A program made the position numbers and the translations under genes. Of a DNA stretch of 64,000 nt, positions 1-7,593 are shown in pieces. The stretch is from contig JBBRTV010000002.1 of the NCBI GenBank assembly GCA_038243995.1, positions 124,001 to 188,000 of the forward strand, given 5' to 3'. Within the stretch, counting starts at the first letter, position 1; each line of letters begins with the position of its first letter. The notes under the pieces are model-generated. The model was not told the origin of the DNA, did not search any database, and worked only from the letters and a program-made list of their open reading frames with translations. This stretch comes from Scleromatobacter sp038243995 (GTDB lineage Bacteria > Pseudomonadota > Gammaproteobacteria > Burkholderiales > Burkholderiaceae_C).

Positions 1-19
1 CGCCCGGCGGTGCGGGCCG

Positions 20-523
20 ATGGTGTCGACGGCGCAGCGCGTTGGCGTCCCCGCCGCCGCCGGTGTGTCGCAGTCCGAGTCCCACCATGTCTTTTGCGGC
101 GAGGCTCCTCCCGGGCCGACGCGCGTCGCGCCGCCCGCGCCTGGCGTCATGCGGCACACCGCTTCGACGACGGCGCAGTTGCAGCTCGACGACGCGCTGG
201 TCGTGCCTGCAGGTGCGCTGGTGCGCGGCTACCTGAGGGCGCGCGCGTTGCTGCTGGCCGGCGACATCGTTGGCAACGTGCACTGCACAGGCGGCCCGGT
301 GGTGATTCGCGCCGGAGCGACGCTCAAAGGTCGCCTGGTCGCTTACGGCGATGTCTACGTGTGCGGCCGGGTGACCGACAACGGAGGCGGCGCGGTGATC
401 GCGACTCGCGGCAAGCTCACGCTCGCCCCGGGCGCGCGCGTCGAAGGCGATGTGCGCAGCGGCCGGCTCGACCTCTACGACGGCGCGATGTTGCTGGGGG
501 TGGCGCGGGCCTACGAGGATTGA
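20..523 (+). CDS. Bactofilin-like polymer-forming protein, possibly 5'-partial
   Basis: The C-terminal two thirds of the 167-residue product looks like a bactofilin (polymer-forming cytoskeletal) beta-helix: short hydrophobic strands separated by glycine turns, for example LLLAGDIVGNV, VVIRAGATLKG and YGDVYVCGRV. Bactofilins self-assemble into membrane-associated filaments that scaffold cell-shape and envelope enzymes. The frame stays open to base 2, so the true start may lie outside the window. ATG at 20 and ATG at 149 (residue 44) are both possible and neither has a convincing ribosome binding site. The first 43 residues are low-complexity and do not look like bactofilin, which favours 149 or an upstream start. 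The family call is by strand periodicity and residue pattern only. Downstream is a non-coding tandem repeat. Confidence 0.5.
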   Translation: MVSTAQRVGVPAAAGVSQSESHHVFCGEAPPGPTRVAPPAPGVMRHTASTTAQLQLDDALVVPAGALVRGYLRARALLLAGDIVGNVHCTGGPVVIRAGATLKGRLVAYGDVYVCGRVTDNGGGAVIATRGKLTLAPGARVEGDVRSGRLDLYDGAMLLGVARAYED

Positions 524-624
524 GCCGGCGCGCAGGCCATGGAATCGCGGCGCAGAGCGTATCGCGCATGGAGCGCACCGTCGGAGTCGTGCCGGGCCGA
601 GGTTTTCGACCCGCTACTCCGGGC

Positions 625-758
625 CGGTACTTTGTGCCGGTACTTTGGCCCGTACCTTGGCCCGTACCTTGGCCAGGCGCCTTTGGCCAGGCGCTTTGGT
701 CATGTACTTTGGTCATGCACTTTGGTCATGCACTTTGGTCATGCACTTTGGCCAGGTA
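625..758. repeat. Degenerate 12-14 bp direct tandem repeat
   Basis: About ten head-to-tail copies of a unit built on (G/C)TACTTTGG followed by CCCG, CCAGG or TCATG. The last part is the most regular: three exact copies of the 13-mer CTTTGGTCATGCA flanked by one-base variants. Unit length drifts between 12 and 14 bases, so the array is not a clean codon repeat. It fills most of the 284-base gap between the bactofilin-like gene and the next leftward gene, in which I see no other feature. It could be a slipped-strand repeat or protein-binding array; no function can be read from it. Confidence 0.75.
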
Positions 759-807
759 GTCTGCCAATGAAGCATGCACGCGAGTGCTCCAAGGTCCGCA
801 TCTGGCT

Positions 808-1218
808 TCAGTCGGCGCCGAGCGGGGAGGTTCCGAGATGCAGCCGTCGCAGGTAGATGATCCACCGTGCAAGTTCTCTCGGTTCGGCCTCCGGGCAGCA
901 GCGCCGCAGTTGCAGGGCGAAGCGTTGCTTGAATTCATCCGAAGCGGGGTCGAGGTGGCAGTCTTCGACCAGGATGGTCGCGAAACGAACCAGTTCGATC
1001 GCGGCCGAGGGGTGCAACCGCGGCCCTTCCCTCGGCGCACTCCTCAATCGGGGAGCGGCCCGGACCTCCGCGCCAGCGTCTGTCGCGCTGGCGCGTATGC
1101 ACGCCGAAGCCGTGGAGATGGCCGGGTGCGGCGCGCAGTGAGCCGGCGCACGGCGGCGCGACGCGACGTGCCAGGGCATATCCCCGGAACGGCGTGTCGG
1201 GGGAGCGAGCGTGTTCAT
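808..1218 (-). CDS. Hypothetical protein downstream of the AcaB-like gene
   Basis: A 136-residue frame beginning 14 bases after the stop of the AcaB-like gene on the same strand, with GGAAAG just before the ATG, so it would be the second gene of a short operon. Only the C-terminal ~65 residues look protein-like (mixed hydrophobic and charged helices such as IELVRFATILVEDC and ELARWIIYLRRLHLG, with strongly GC third positions). The first ~70 residues are Ala/Arg/Pro-rich and resemble translated antisense, so the start may be wrong, or a frameshift may have damaged the gene. No family recognised. Confidence 0.3.
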   Translation of the reverse strand: MNTLAPPTRRSGDMPWHVASRRRAPAHCAPHPAISTASACIRASATDAGAEVRAAPRLRSAPREGPRLHPSAAIELVRFATILVEDCHLDPASDEFKQRFALQLRRCCPEAEPRELARWIIYLRRLHLGTSPLGAD

Positions 1219-1232
1219 CGGCCTTTCCAGCG

Positions 1233-2216
1233 CTACTGGCCGGTGCCAACCTGATCTGCGTCGACCGTCTCGCTGCCGATGTCGCCTTCCATGTCGGCGT
1301 GCGGGTCGACGCTCGGATCGATCGCGTGCAGCCCCTGGGATTCATCCCCGGTGGCCGCCAGCCTTCGCCCCGCGTTGACTTCGCGTACGTGTGCACCGAT
1401 GGCGTGTCGCTGTTGGCGCACGATCTCCTTGAACCCTTGCAGCGCCCGGCGACATTCGCTGGCCTGCTGCGCCTTGGCTGCCGGGTGGAGCAAGCCGAGC
1501 AGCCAGGCTCGCTCGAGTTGCGTCAGCGCCTCGTCGGCATGCCCCAGGATGTCGACGAAGTCCCGCGCGTACGGGCTGACGATCGTCGCCCGCAGGCGGG
1601 TCGGACGCGCAAACTCCACGTCCGCTCCGGCGTGGCCGTGGAGCAGGATCAGCGCCCGCGCGTCGGCGGCACACCGCAGCAGCAACGCGCGCACCGCGTC
1701 GATACAGCGGGCGACTGTCGCGAGCGCCTCTTTCAGGCGGGGGCGATCGATGCCCTGCACGCGGCGACTGGCCTCGAGCGCGTGCAACTGCTGGGAGATG
1801 TAGACGAAATCGCGGCGAAAGACCTGCCGGGCGACTGTGGTGCGCAGTTCGAAGTCGAGCTTCAGCGTGGCGCCGCGAAAGCGTCTTCCGAGGCTGGCGA
1901 CCAGGTCGTCATGAGGTTCGCGCAGCGGTGGAGGTTCCGCGGGATTGATCTCGATTCGCACGGGGGGCGACGCGTCGTCCAGGCATTCGACCAGTGTGCC
2001 GGGCGCCGGCTCGGGCGCGGGAGTGTCGTCCTGCGCCTCGATGCCGGATGCCTCCGCGGGTGGAAGCCACCAACCGGGATCGATACCGACCCCCTGCGTC
2101 GCGGGCTCGCTCTCGGGTGTTGCGACCTGCGGTGCGGCGCGCGCCGTGCCCCGCGGTTCTGGGCGGGCCGACGGCGGTGCGTCGGCGACTGGTTCGAGAG
2201 CTTCGTTGACGTTCAC
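1233..2216 (-). CDS. AcaB/DUF1845-like protein of mobile-element type
   Basis: 327 residues with a Pro/Ala/Glu-rich N-terminal third (to about residue 115) and a helical C-terminal domain. The pattern SPYARDFVDIL...ADEAL..LERAWLLGLL is the kind seen in DUF1845/AcaB-like proteins (PF08900; related to TIGR03761), which are typically carried by integrative conjugative elements and large plasmids and include transfer-gene regulators. The start is taken at GTG 2216 because GGAGAA lies 4 bases upstream; a longer frame to ATG 2258 has no such site. It diverges from the histidine kinase gene at 2501 and leads a two-gene operon. No integrase, relaxase or other transfer gene is nearby, so it is either a chromosomal paralogue or the relic of an element. 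The family call is from memory of the motif pattern. Confidence 0.45.
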   Translation of the reverse strand: MNVNEALEPVADAPPSARPEPRGTARAAPQVATPESEPATQGVGIDPGWWLPPAEASGIEAQDDTPAPEPAPGTLVECLDDASPPVRIEINPAEPPPLREPHDDLVASLGRRFRGATLKLDFELRTTVARQVFRRDFVYISQQLHALEASRRVQGIDRPRLKEALATVARCIDAVRALLLRCAADARALILLHGHAGADVEFARPTRLRATIVSPYARDFVDILGHADEALTQLERAWLLGLLHPAAKAQQASECRRALQGFKEIVRQQRHAIGAHVREVNAGRRLAATGDESQGLHAIDPSVDPHADMEGDIGSETVDADQVGTGQ

Positions 2217-2500
2217 GGCGTTCTCCGTTGGATGCCTCAACGGTAAGTCGTGGTGCATTCACCCCTGCGCGACAAACCGGTCGATAAACGGCGGTTCCGC
2301 GCCCGCCGCACCGGATCGCCTGCGTGCCGCGGGGGTGCCTTCGCGCGGGAAGCAAGTCGCCGCCGCGGTCGACACAGTCCGCCGCGCGGACGGCGGAGCG
2401 ACCTCCCTGCGCCGCCCCGGGGGGCTGGAGTGTCCAAATGGCGCATTTCCGGCCCGGATGGCGCCGGGGGGCCGGATCGGGCGAGTTTGGAGGCCTGTCG

Positions 2501-4519
2501 ATGCACGCTCCGGGGAGGTGGACGCTTATGATCCGCGCCGGACGAATGCTTCGAGCGTGCAACGGACGAGCGCCTCTCGTGCCGACCGCTCCAGTGCCGA
2601 TGCCAGGGAGAGACGATCTGCAGACCGAGCCCGTAACCGCCGGAACCCCGTCCTTGTCGGTGCGCCTGTCACGCCTGCTGGGGCGCGGGCGCATCGCGGC
2701 CTGGTGGTCGGTCGCAGCCCCGTGGTTGATGGGCGCAGTCGTCGCCCTGGCGTTGTATCTTGCCTATTTCACATACGACCTGCTGCAGAACCAGTTGCAC
2801 GAGTCCAGCAACAAGTTCAACGTGACCATGCATCGGTTCGAGCGCTACTGGACCTTCTACGACGCCACCCTCGAATCCGCACTCGCGCTGAAATGGGATC
2901 TGTCAGCGACCGCCGGCCTGCCCGATCCCGCCGCTTTCGACTCGGAGATCAAGCGCTTCGAGCTGAATTCGGCGGCGCTGCAAAAGGAAATCGCCCAGCC
3001 CGGCATCCTGCTGCTGTCGCAGGCCGGTTCTTATGACACCGCGGCGCGGCGCCTGCGCGCGTCCCTCGCCGAGGTCGAGCGGGGCGACGCCGCCGCCACC
3101 CGGCCGGTCGGCGCCGCGCGCCAGCAGACGCAGGCGGTGCTCGAGCGCCTGGCGCTGATCGGCCAGGAGGCGCGCCAGCGGCAGTCGCTGTCGTCCGTGT
3201 TCCGCGACGAAGTGGAAGACGTGCGCAGGCAGGTGCTGATGGCCTTCTCGGGCATCGTCGCGATGCTGGTGCTGGTGGTGGTCGTGGCGGCGCAGTGGGT
3301 CGTCGTCGCGCGCCGCGAGCGCGCGATCCGCGGTCGTGCGGAGCACCTCGCCGAAGTCGCCGAGGCCGAGCGGGCCCGTGCCGAGAACGTCGCCCGGGAC
3401 AAGGCGCGCTTTCTCGGCATGCTCAGCCACGAACTGCTCACCCCGCTGCAATCGATCTGGAGCACGATGGACGTGATCGAGTCGCGCGGGCGCGTCGATG
3501 CCCACGATCCGGCGTTCACTCGGCTGAAGGAGAGTACGCGCTCGCTGCGGGGCCGCATCAGCGACCTGGTCGACTTCGCGAAGATGTCGTCCGGGCGCCT
3601 CGAGACCCGCATCCGCGGCTTCCAGCTCGACAAACTGATCGACACCGCGCTGCGCGACGTCGAAGAGGCGCTGGCCTCGAAGAACCTCGATGTCCACTGG
3701 GAGGCCGGCCCCGAGTTGAGCCAGCGGATCTACTCCGACCCGGCCCGCCTGCGCCAGATCATCGACAACCTGCTGACCAACGCCATCAAGTACACCGAGC
3801 GCGGCGGCATCTCCGTCCATGCGCAGTTGCTCGAACACGGCAGCAGCCTGCGCGTCGAGATCGCCGATACAGGCGTTGGTATACACCCCGACGAGGTCAA
3901 CCGGCTGTTCGAGCCGTTCTACCGCTCGCCGGTCACGGCTTCCATGGCCGAAGGCAGCGGACTGGGTCTGGCGGTCGTGCGCAGCCTGGTCGACCTGATG
4001 GGCGGTGCGATTCACGTCAATTCACGCGTCGGGCAGGGAACATCGGTCATTCTCGAGGTGCCCATCGCGGAGGCGATCGACGGCCTCGTCGACGCGCCCA
4101 CGCGGATCGACGTCCGGTTGCCGGTGCTCGTCGTGGACGACTCGCGGGATGCGCGACGGGCGATCGCGGACGTCATCCGTTCGCTCGGGATCGACGTCTA
4201 CGAAGCTGCCAGCGGCGCAATGGGGCTGGTCGAAGCCGCCGAACGCGACTACCAGGCGATCATTCTCGACATGCAGATGCCCGACATGAGCGGCTACGAC
4301 GTCGCGCTGCGACTACGCAAGTCCGGCGGCCGCCACCAGAAGACGTTCCTGGTGCTGGTGTCGGCCTACAACGACCTGGCCGGGCCGACCGCGGAAGGCG
4401 TGTTCGACGCCTGCATCGACAAGCCCGCGAGTCGCAGGGAACTGATGACGGCGCTGGCCAGCGCGGCGCTGGCACGCAGCAGCCGGAGAAGCTCCGCGCC
4501 TGGGGGCGGGCAGGGATGA
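2501..4519 (+). CDS. Hybrid sensor histidine kinase/response regulator
   Basis: 672-residue membrane sensor. Two membrane helices (about residues 71-91 and 246-270) flank a ~150-residue helical periplasmic region. They are followed by a HisKA domain with the phospho-acceptor in LSHELLTP (His310), a HATPase_c domain (NLLTNAIKY, DTGVGI, GSGLGLAVV) and a C-terminal receiver (VLVVDDS; phospho-Asp590 in LDMQMPDMSG; KPAS). The last residue of the H-box (Leu-Leu-Thr-Pro instead of the common Leu-Arg-Thr-Pro) is mildly unusual. Start at ATG 2501 is chosen for GGAGG 7 bases upstream; ATG 2528 also has GGGGAGG 9 bases upstream and cannot be excluded. No output regulator is adjacent, so the phosphorelay target is unknown. 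It diverges from the AcaB-like gene across 284 bases in which I see no clear site. Confidence 0.9.
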   Translation: MHAPGRWTLMIRAGRMLRACNGRAPLVPTAPVPMPGRDDLQTEPVTAGTPSLSVRLSRLLGRGRIAAWWSVAAPWLMGAVVALALYLAYFTYDLLQNQLHESSNKFNVTMHRFERYWTFYDATLESALALKWDLSATAGLPDPAAFDSEIKRFELNSAALQKEIAQPGILLLSQAGSYDTAARRLRASLAEVERGDAAATRPVGAARQQTQAVLERLALIGQEARQRQSLSSVFRDEVEDVRRQVLMAFSGIVAMLVLVVVVAAQWVVVARRERAIRGRAEHLAEVAEAERARAENVARDKARFLGMLSHELLTPLQSIWSTMDVIESRGRVDAHDPAFTRLKESTRSLRGRISDLVDFAKMSSGRLETRIRGFQLDKLIDTALRDVEEALASKNLDVHWEAGPELSQRIYSDPARLRQIIDNLLTNAIKYTERGGISVHAQLLEHGSSLRVEIADTGVGIHPDEVNRLFEPFYRSPVTASMAEGSGLGLAVVRSLVDLMGGAIHVNSRVGQGTSVILEVPIAEAIDGLVDAPTRIDVRLPVLVVDDSRDARRAIADVIRSLGIDVYEAASGAMGLVEAAERDYQAIILDMQMPDMSGYDVALRLRKSGGRHQKTFLVLVSAYNDLAGPTAEGVFDACIDKPASRRELMTALASAALARSSRRSSAPGGGQG

Positions 4520-4570
4520 AGCCGCGTGTGTCGAAGGCAAGGGCTGGCGGCATGCTGCGCCCGTCATCCC

Positions 4571-4601
4571 GGGGGCGGCCGACGGGCGGCTCCCGGCGGG
4601 T
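4571..4601. repeat. GC-rich imperfect palindrome, member of a dispersed repeat
   Basis: In the gap between convergent genes. It starts with a 17-mer, GGGGGCGGCCGACGGGC, that is identical to bases 9772-9788 in another intergenic hairpin of this window. Here the right arm (GGCGGCTCCCGG) is only partly complementary to the left, so this looks like a decayed copy or an imperfect terminator between the kinase and exonuclease genes. Confidence 0.45.
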
Positions 4602-4688
4602 CTCTCGCGGCAGGCCCTGTGCGCGCGGGCTTCCGGCGTTCCCGCTCTCAAGCCGGGCAGCGGGCCGCCCACCGGGCCGCTTGCGGTC

Positions 4689-5240
4689 TCAGTCCGCGCG
4701 CGCGCCGCCCTGCCAGACCTTGGCGAGGCTAAGCTGCAGCACCCGTGCGTCGCTGCTCGCCCGGTGACGACGCAACTGCAGGTTGCGCGAGACGATGTCG
4801 CGCACGTCGTCGAAGCGCGCCGCCGCGCTTTCGCTCAGCAGTTCGCGCAGGTGATGCAGGTGGAAACGCGGCCCGGTGCCTGCGGCCTCGAACAGTTGCG
4901 CCAGCCAGGCGTAGTCGTGGGCCCAGTTGTCGCAGTAGACCGCGCGGCCGGCCAGGCGCTGGTTCAGTTCGGCGGCGACTTCCGCCGCTTTGCGGCCATG
5001 GCGTTGCAGCAGCGAGCGTGAGATGCCGTGGATGCGCTCGGCATCCCCGTCCCAGTGCGTCCAGGTGGCGTCCGGCAGCACGAGCGTGCAGAACGCACTG
5101 CCGTCGGGCAGGACGAAGCCGATCTCGATGGGGTAGCTGCCGCGGCCGAAGCCGGACGCTTCGATGTCGATGATGCAGGGCAGGGCCGCGTCGGGGACGG
5201 CGCGGTCGGCTTCATGGACACGATCGACGGTGGTGGGCAT
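4689..5240 (-). CDS. DEDDh-type 3'-5' exonuclease-like protein
   Basis: 183 residues. The N-terminal motif IIDIEASGFG supplies the Asp and Glu of the DEDD metal site, DNWAHDYAWL the third acidic residue, and HRASSD the His-x4-Asp of the DEDDh class (RNase T/DnaQ superfamily). These enzymes remove nucleotides from 3' ends using two metal ions. The specific substrate is not predictable. Start at ATG 5240 (MPTTVDR) is preferred over the longer frame to 5324, whose extra 28 residues are basic and non-homologous in character. The gene diverges from the acyl-CoA ligase gene; the 182-base gap (5241-5422) is comparatively AT-richer around 5270-5320, where leftward promoter elements would be expected, but I cannot assign boxes. 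Confidence 0.75.
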   Translation of the reverse strand: MPTTVDRVHEADRAVPDAALPCIIDIEASGFGRGSYPIEIGFVLPDGSAFCTLVLPDATWTHWDGDAERIHGISRSLLQRHGRKAAEVAAELNQRLAGRAVYCDNWAHDYAWLAQLFEAAGTGPRFHLHHLRELLSESAAARFDDVRDIVSRNLQLRRHRASSDARVLQLSLAKVWQGGARAD

Positions 5241-5422
5241 GGGGCGGCGGGCAGGCGAGATCCTGCTACCTAAAGCAATTTTCGGACGAATCCGTCGAAA
5301 CTGGAGTTGTCCCTTCTGCGACAACCCTGATCGGGGCTCGCCCCGTAGCGGCAGACGCCCCGCGGCGGTAGCCTTGGAGCGACGACCGGCATGCCGCCAG
5401 ACTGCGCGTCAAAGGATTCGCG

Positions 5423-7207
5423 ATGTTCCCGACCCCCGAAGCTTCTTCCGACACATTGAACCCTTCTCCCCGCATCGGCCTCGCCCCCGTGGACACCAAC
5501 GAGGGCGCCGTTCCGTCCGACCGTCCCCATTTCAAGTTCTGGCCCCGGCGCCTGCCGCGCACGCTCACCCTGCCGGAGACCTCGCTCTGGGCCAACCTCG
5601 CGTTCGCCGCCGCGCGCTACCCGGCCAAGGCCGCGACGCTCTACTTCGGGCGCGCCAAGTCCTACGCCACGCTCCAGCGCGAGTCCGAGGCGATCGCGGG
5701 CTGGCTGCAGGCGCAGGGCGTGCGGCGCGGCGACCGGGTGGCGCTGTTCATGCAGAACTGTCCGCAGTTCATCGTCGCGTACCACGGCATCCTGCGCGCC
5801 GATGCGGTGGTCGTTCCTGTCAACGCCATGAACAAGGCCGAGGAGTTCGGCCACTACATCGTGGATCCGGGCACGCGGGTCGTGATCTGCGGGGCGGAAC
5901 TCGCCGGCATCGTGGCGACCGCCAATGCCGCGCTTCCGCCGTCCCAGCGCGTGGCGCGCGTGCTGGCGGCGCGCTACGCCGACGAACTCCCCGCGACCTT
6001 CGACGAGGCGCTCGCGCCGCCGGTCGCGATGCGCGACTGGCTGCTTGCCGACCCGCCGCTCCCCGCGGGCACGGTGCGCTGGCTGGACGCGCTGGCCGAA
6101 GGGCATGCGCCTACCGAGACGCTCAACGGACCCGACGACCTGGCGCTGTTGCCCTACACATCGGGGACGACCGGCTTGCCGAAGGGCTGCATGCATACGC
6201 ATCGCACGCTGATGGCCAACGTCGTCGGCGGCGGCGAGTGGGGCTCCAGCAGCGCCGAGAGCGTCGTGCTGGGCGTCGTGCCGATGTTCCACATCACCGG
6301 CATGCTCTACGGCGTGATCGCCCCGATGTTCAGCGGGGCGACCGTCGTCGTGATGCCGCGCTGGGACCGTGAACTCGCGGGACGGCTGATCTCGGCGCAC
6401 CGGGTTTCGCACTGGACGTGCATCCCGACGATGATCATCGACCTCTTCGCGAGCCCGAATTATCGCCAGTTCGACCTGGCCAGCCTGCGCTACCTCTCCG
6501 GCGGAGGGGCCGCGATGCCGCAAGCCGTGGCGCAACGCCTGATCGACGAGTTCGGGCTGCAGTTCTGCGAAGGCTACGGCTTGACGGAAACCGCCGCGCC
6601 CAGCCATGCGAACCCGTCAGAGAGGCCGAAGCTGCAGTGCCTGGGCATGCCGTTCTTCGGCGTCGATTCGCGCATCGTCGATCCGATCTCGCTGAACGAA
6701 CTCGCTCCCGGAGAAGTCGGCGAAATCGTCACGCGCGGTCCGATGGTGTTCCGCGGCTACTGGAATAACCCGGAGGCCACGGCCGCCGTCTTCGTCGAGA
6801 TCGAAGGCCGGCGCTTCTTCCGCACCGGTGACCTGGGCCACATGGACGCCGACGGCTACTTTTTCATCACCGATCGCCTCAAGCGGATGATCAACGCGAG
6901 CGGATTCAAGGTGTGGCCGTCAGAAGTCGAGCTGCTGCTGTACAAGCATCCGGCCGTACAGGAGGCCTGCGTGATCTCTGCGCAGGACGCCTATCGCGGC
7001 GAGACCGTCAAGGCGATCGTGGTGCTGCGCGCCGAGGCGAAGGGCAAGTTCGAGGAGCGCGACATCGTCGCCTGGTCGCACGAGCACATGGCGGCCTACA
7101 AGGCGCCGCGCGTCGTGGAGTTCGTCGACGCGCTGCCGAAGTCGGGTGCCGGCAAGGTCATGTGGCGGCTGCTCCAGGACAAGGAGAACGTCGCCCGCAA
7201 GTCCTAG
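5423..7207 (+). CDS. AMP-dependent long-chain acyl-CoA ligase
   Basis: 594-residue ANL-superfamily adenylating enzyme. It has the P-loop motif YTSGTTGLPKG (residues 245-255), EGYGLTET, the hinge region FRTGDLG...DRLKRMI and the C-terminal catalytic lysine region PKSGAGKVMWR. The family converts a carboxylic acid plus ATP and CoA to acyl-CoA via an acyl-adenylate. Length and the extended N-terminus resemble medium/long-chain fatty acid ligases. It stands alone. An alkane-oxidation locus lies 27 kb away in the same window and would need such an activity, but the link is only an inference. The start codon is followed by a hydrophilic stretch of ~35 residues before homology is expected. Confidence 0.9.
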   Translation: MFPTPEASSDTLNPSPRIGLAPVDTNEGAVPSDRPHFKFWPRRLPRTLTLPETSLWANLAFAAARYPAKAATLYFGRAKSYATLQRESEAIAGWLQAQGVRRGDRVALFMQNCPQFIVAYHGILRADAVVVPVNAMNKAEEFGHYIVDPGTRVVICGAELAGIVATANAALPPSQRVARVLAARYADELPATFDEALAPPVAMRDWLLADPPLPAGTVRWLDALAEGHAPTETLNGPDDLALLPYTSGTTGLPKGCMHTHRTLMANVVGGGEWGSSSAESVVLGVVPMFHITGMLYGVIAPMFSGATVVVMPRWDRELAGRLISAHRVSHWTCIPTMIIDLFASPNYRQFDLASLRYLSGGGAAMPQAVAQRLIDEFGLQFCEGYGLTETAAPSHANPSERPKLQCLGMPFFGVDSRIVDPISLNELAPGEVGEIVTRGPMVFRGYWNNPEATAAVFVEIEGRRFFRTGDLGHMDADGYFFITDRLKRMINASGFKVWPSEVELLLYKHPAVQEACVISAQDAYRGETVKAIVVLRAEAKGKFEERDIVAWSHEHMAAYKAPRVVEFVDALPKSGAGKVMWRLLQDKENVARKS

Positions 7208-7258
7208 TCCACTGCGTAGCCAGCGACGTCGCCATGTCCCTGCGGGAAGTGTCTCCCT

Positions 7259-7543
7259 TCAGCGCGCCAGCAACGACTGTGTCTCCGGATTGCGGGCCAT
7301 GTAGGCACTGACGTAGCTGCAGGCCGGCTGCACGCGCAGGCCTTTTGCCTCGGCGTACGCGAGCGCGACCCGCACGAGTTCGGCGGCGATCCCGCGCCCG
7401 CCCACCGCCGCCGGCACCCCGGTGTGCATCATCCACATCACGTCAGCGCGCATCTGGTAGTCGGCAGTGCAGAGCTGGCCGTCGACCGTGGTCTCGAATC
7501 TCTGCCGGGATTCGTTGTGGCGGACTTCCATCGTCATCGGCAT
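7259..7543 (-). CDS. Small GNAT-like N-acetyltransferase (COG2388/YidJ type)
   Basis: 94 residues, the length of the minimal GNAT-like proteins of COG2388. It reads a beta-hairpin (FETTVDGQLCTADYQM), then the acetyl-CoA pyrophosphate loop GGRGIAAELV, helix VALAYAEAKGL and RVQPACSYVSAYM, the usual order in this family. Substrate unknown. Start at ATG 7543 is chosen because GGAG precedes it by 9 bases; ATG 7537 is a near alternative. It lies 50 bases downstream of the prolyl oligopeptidase gene on the same strand and probably shares its transcript. Confidence 0.8.
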   Translation of the reverse strand: MPMTMEVRHNESRQRFETTVDGQLCTADYQMRADVMWMMHTGVPAAVGGRGIAAELVRVALAYAEAKGLRVQPACSYVSAYMARNPETQSLLAR

Positions 7544-7593
7544 TTCCGGTATCTCCTGCATCGGGGACGCGGGTTCGTGGCAAGCGACTGGCC

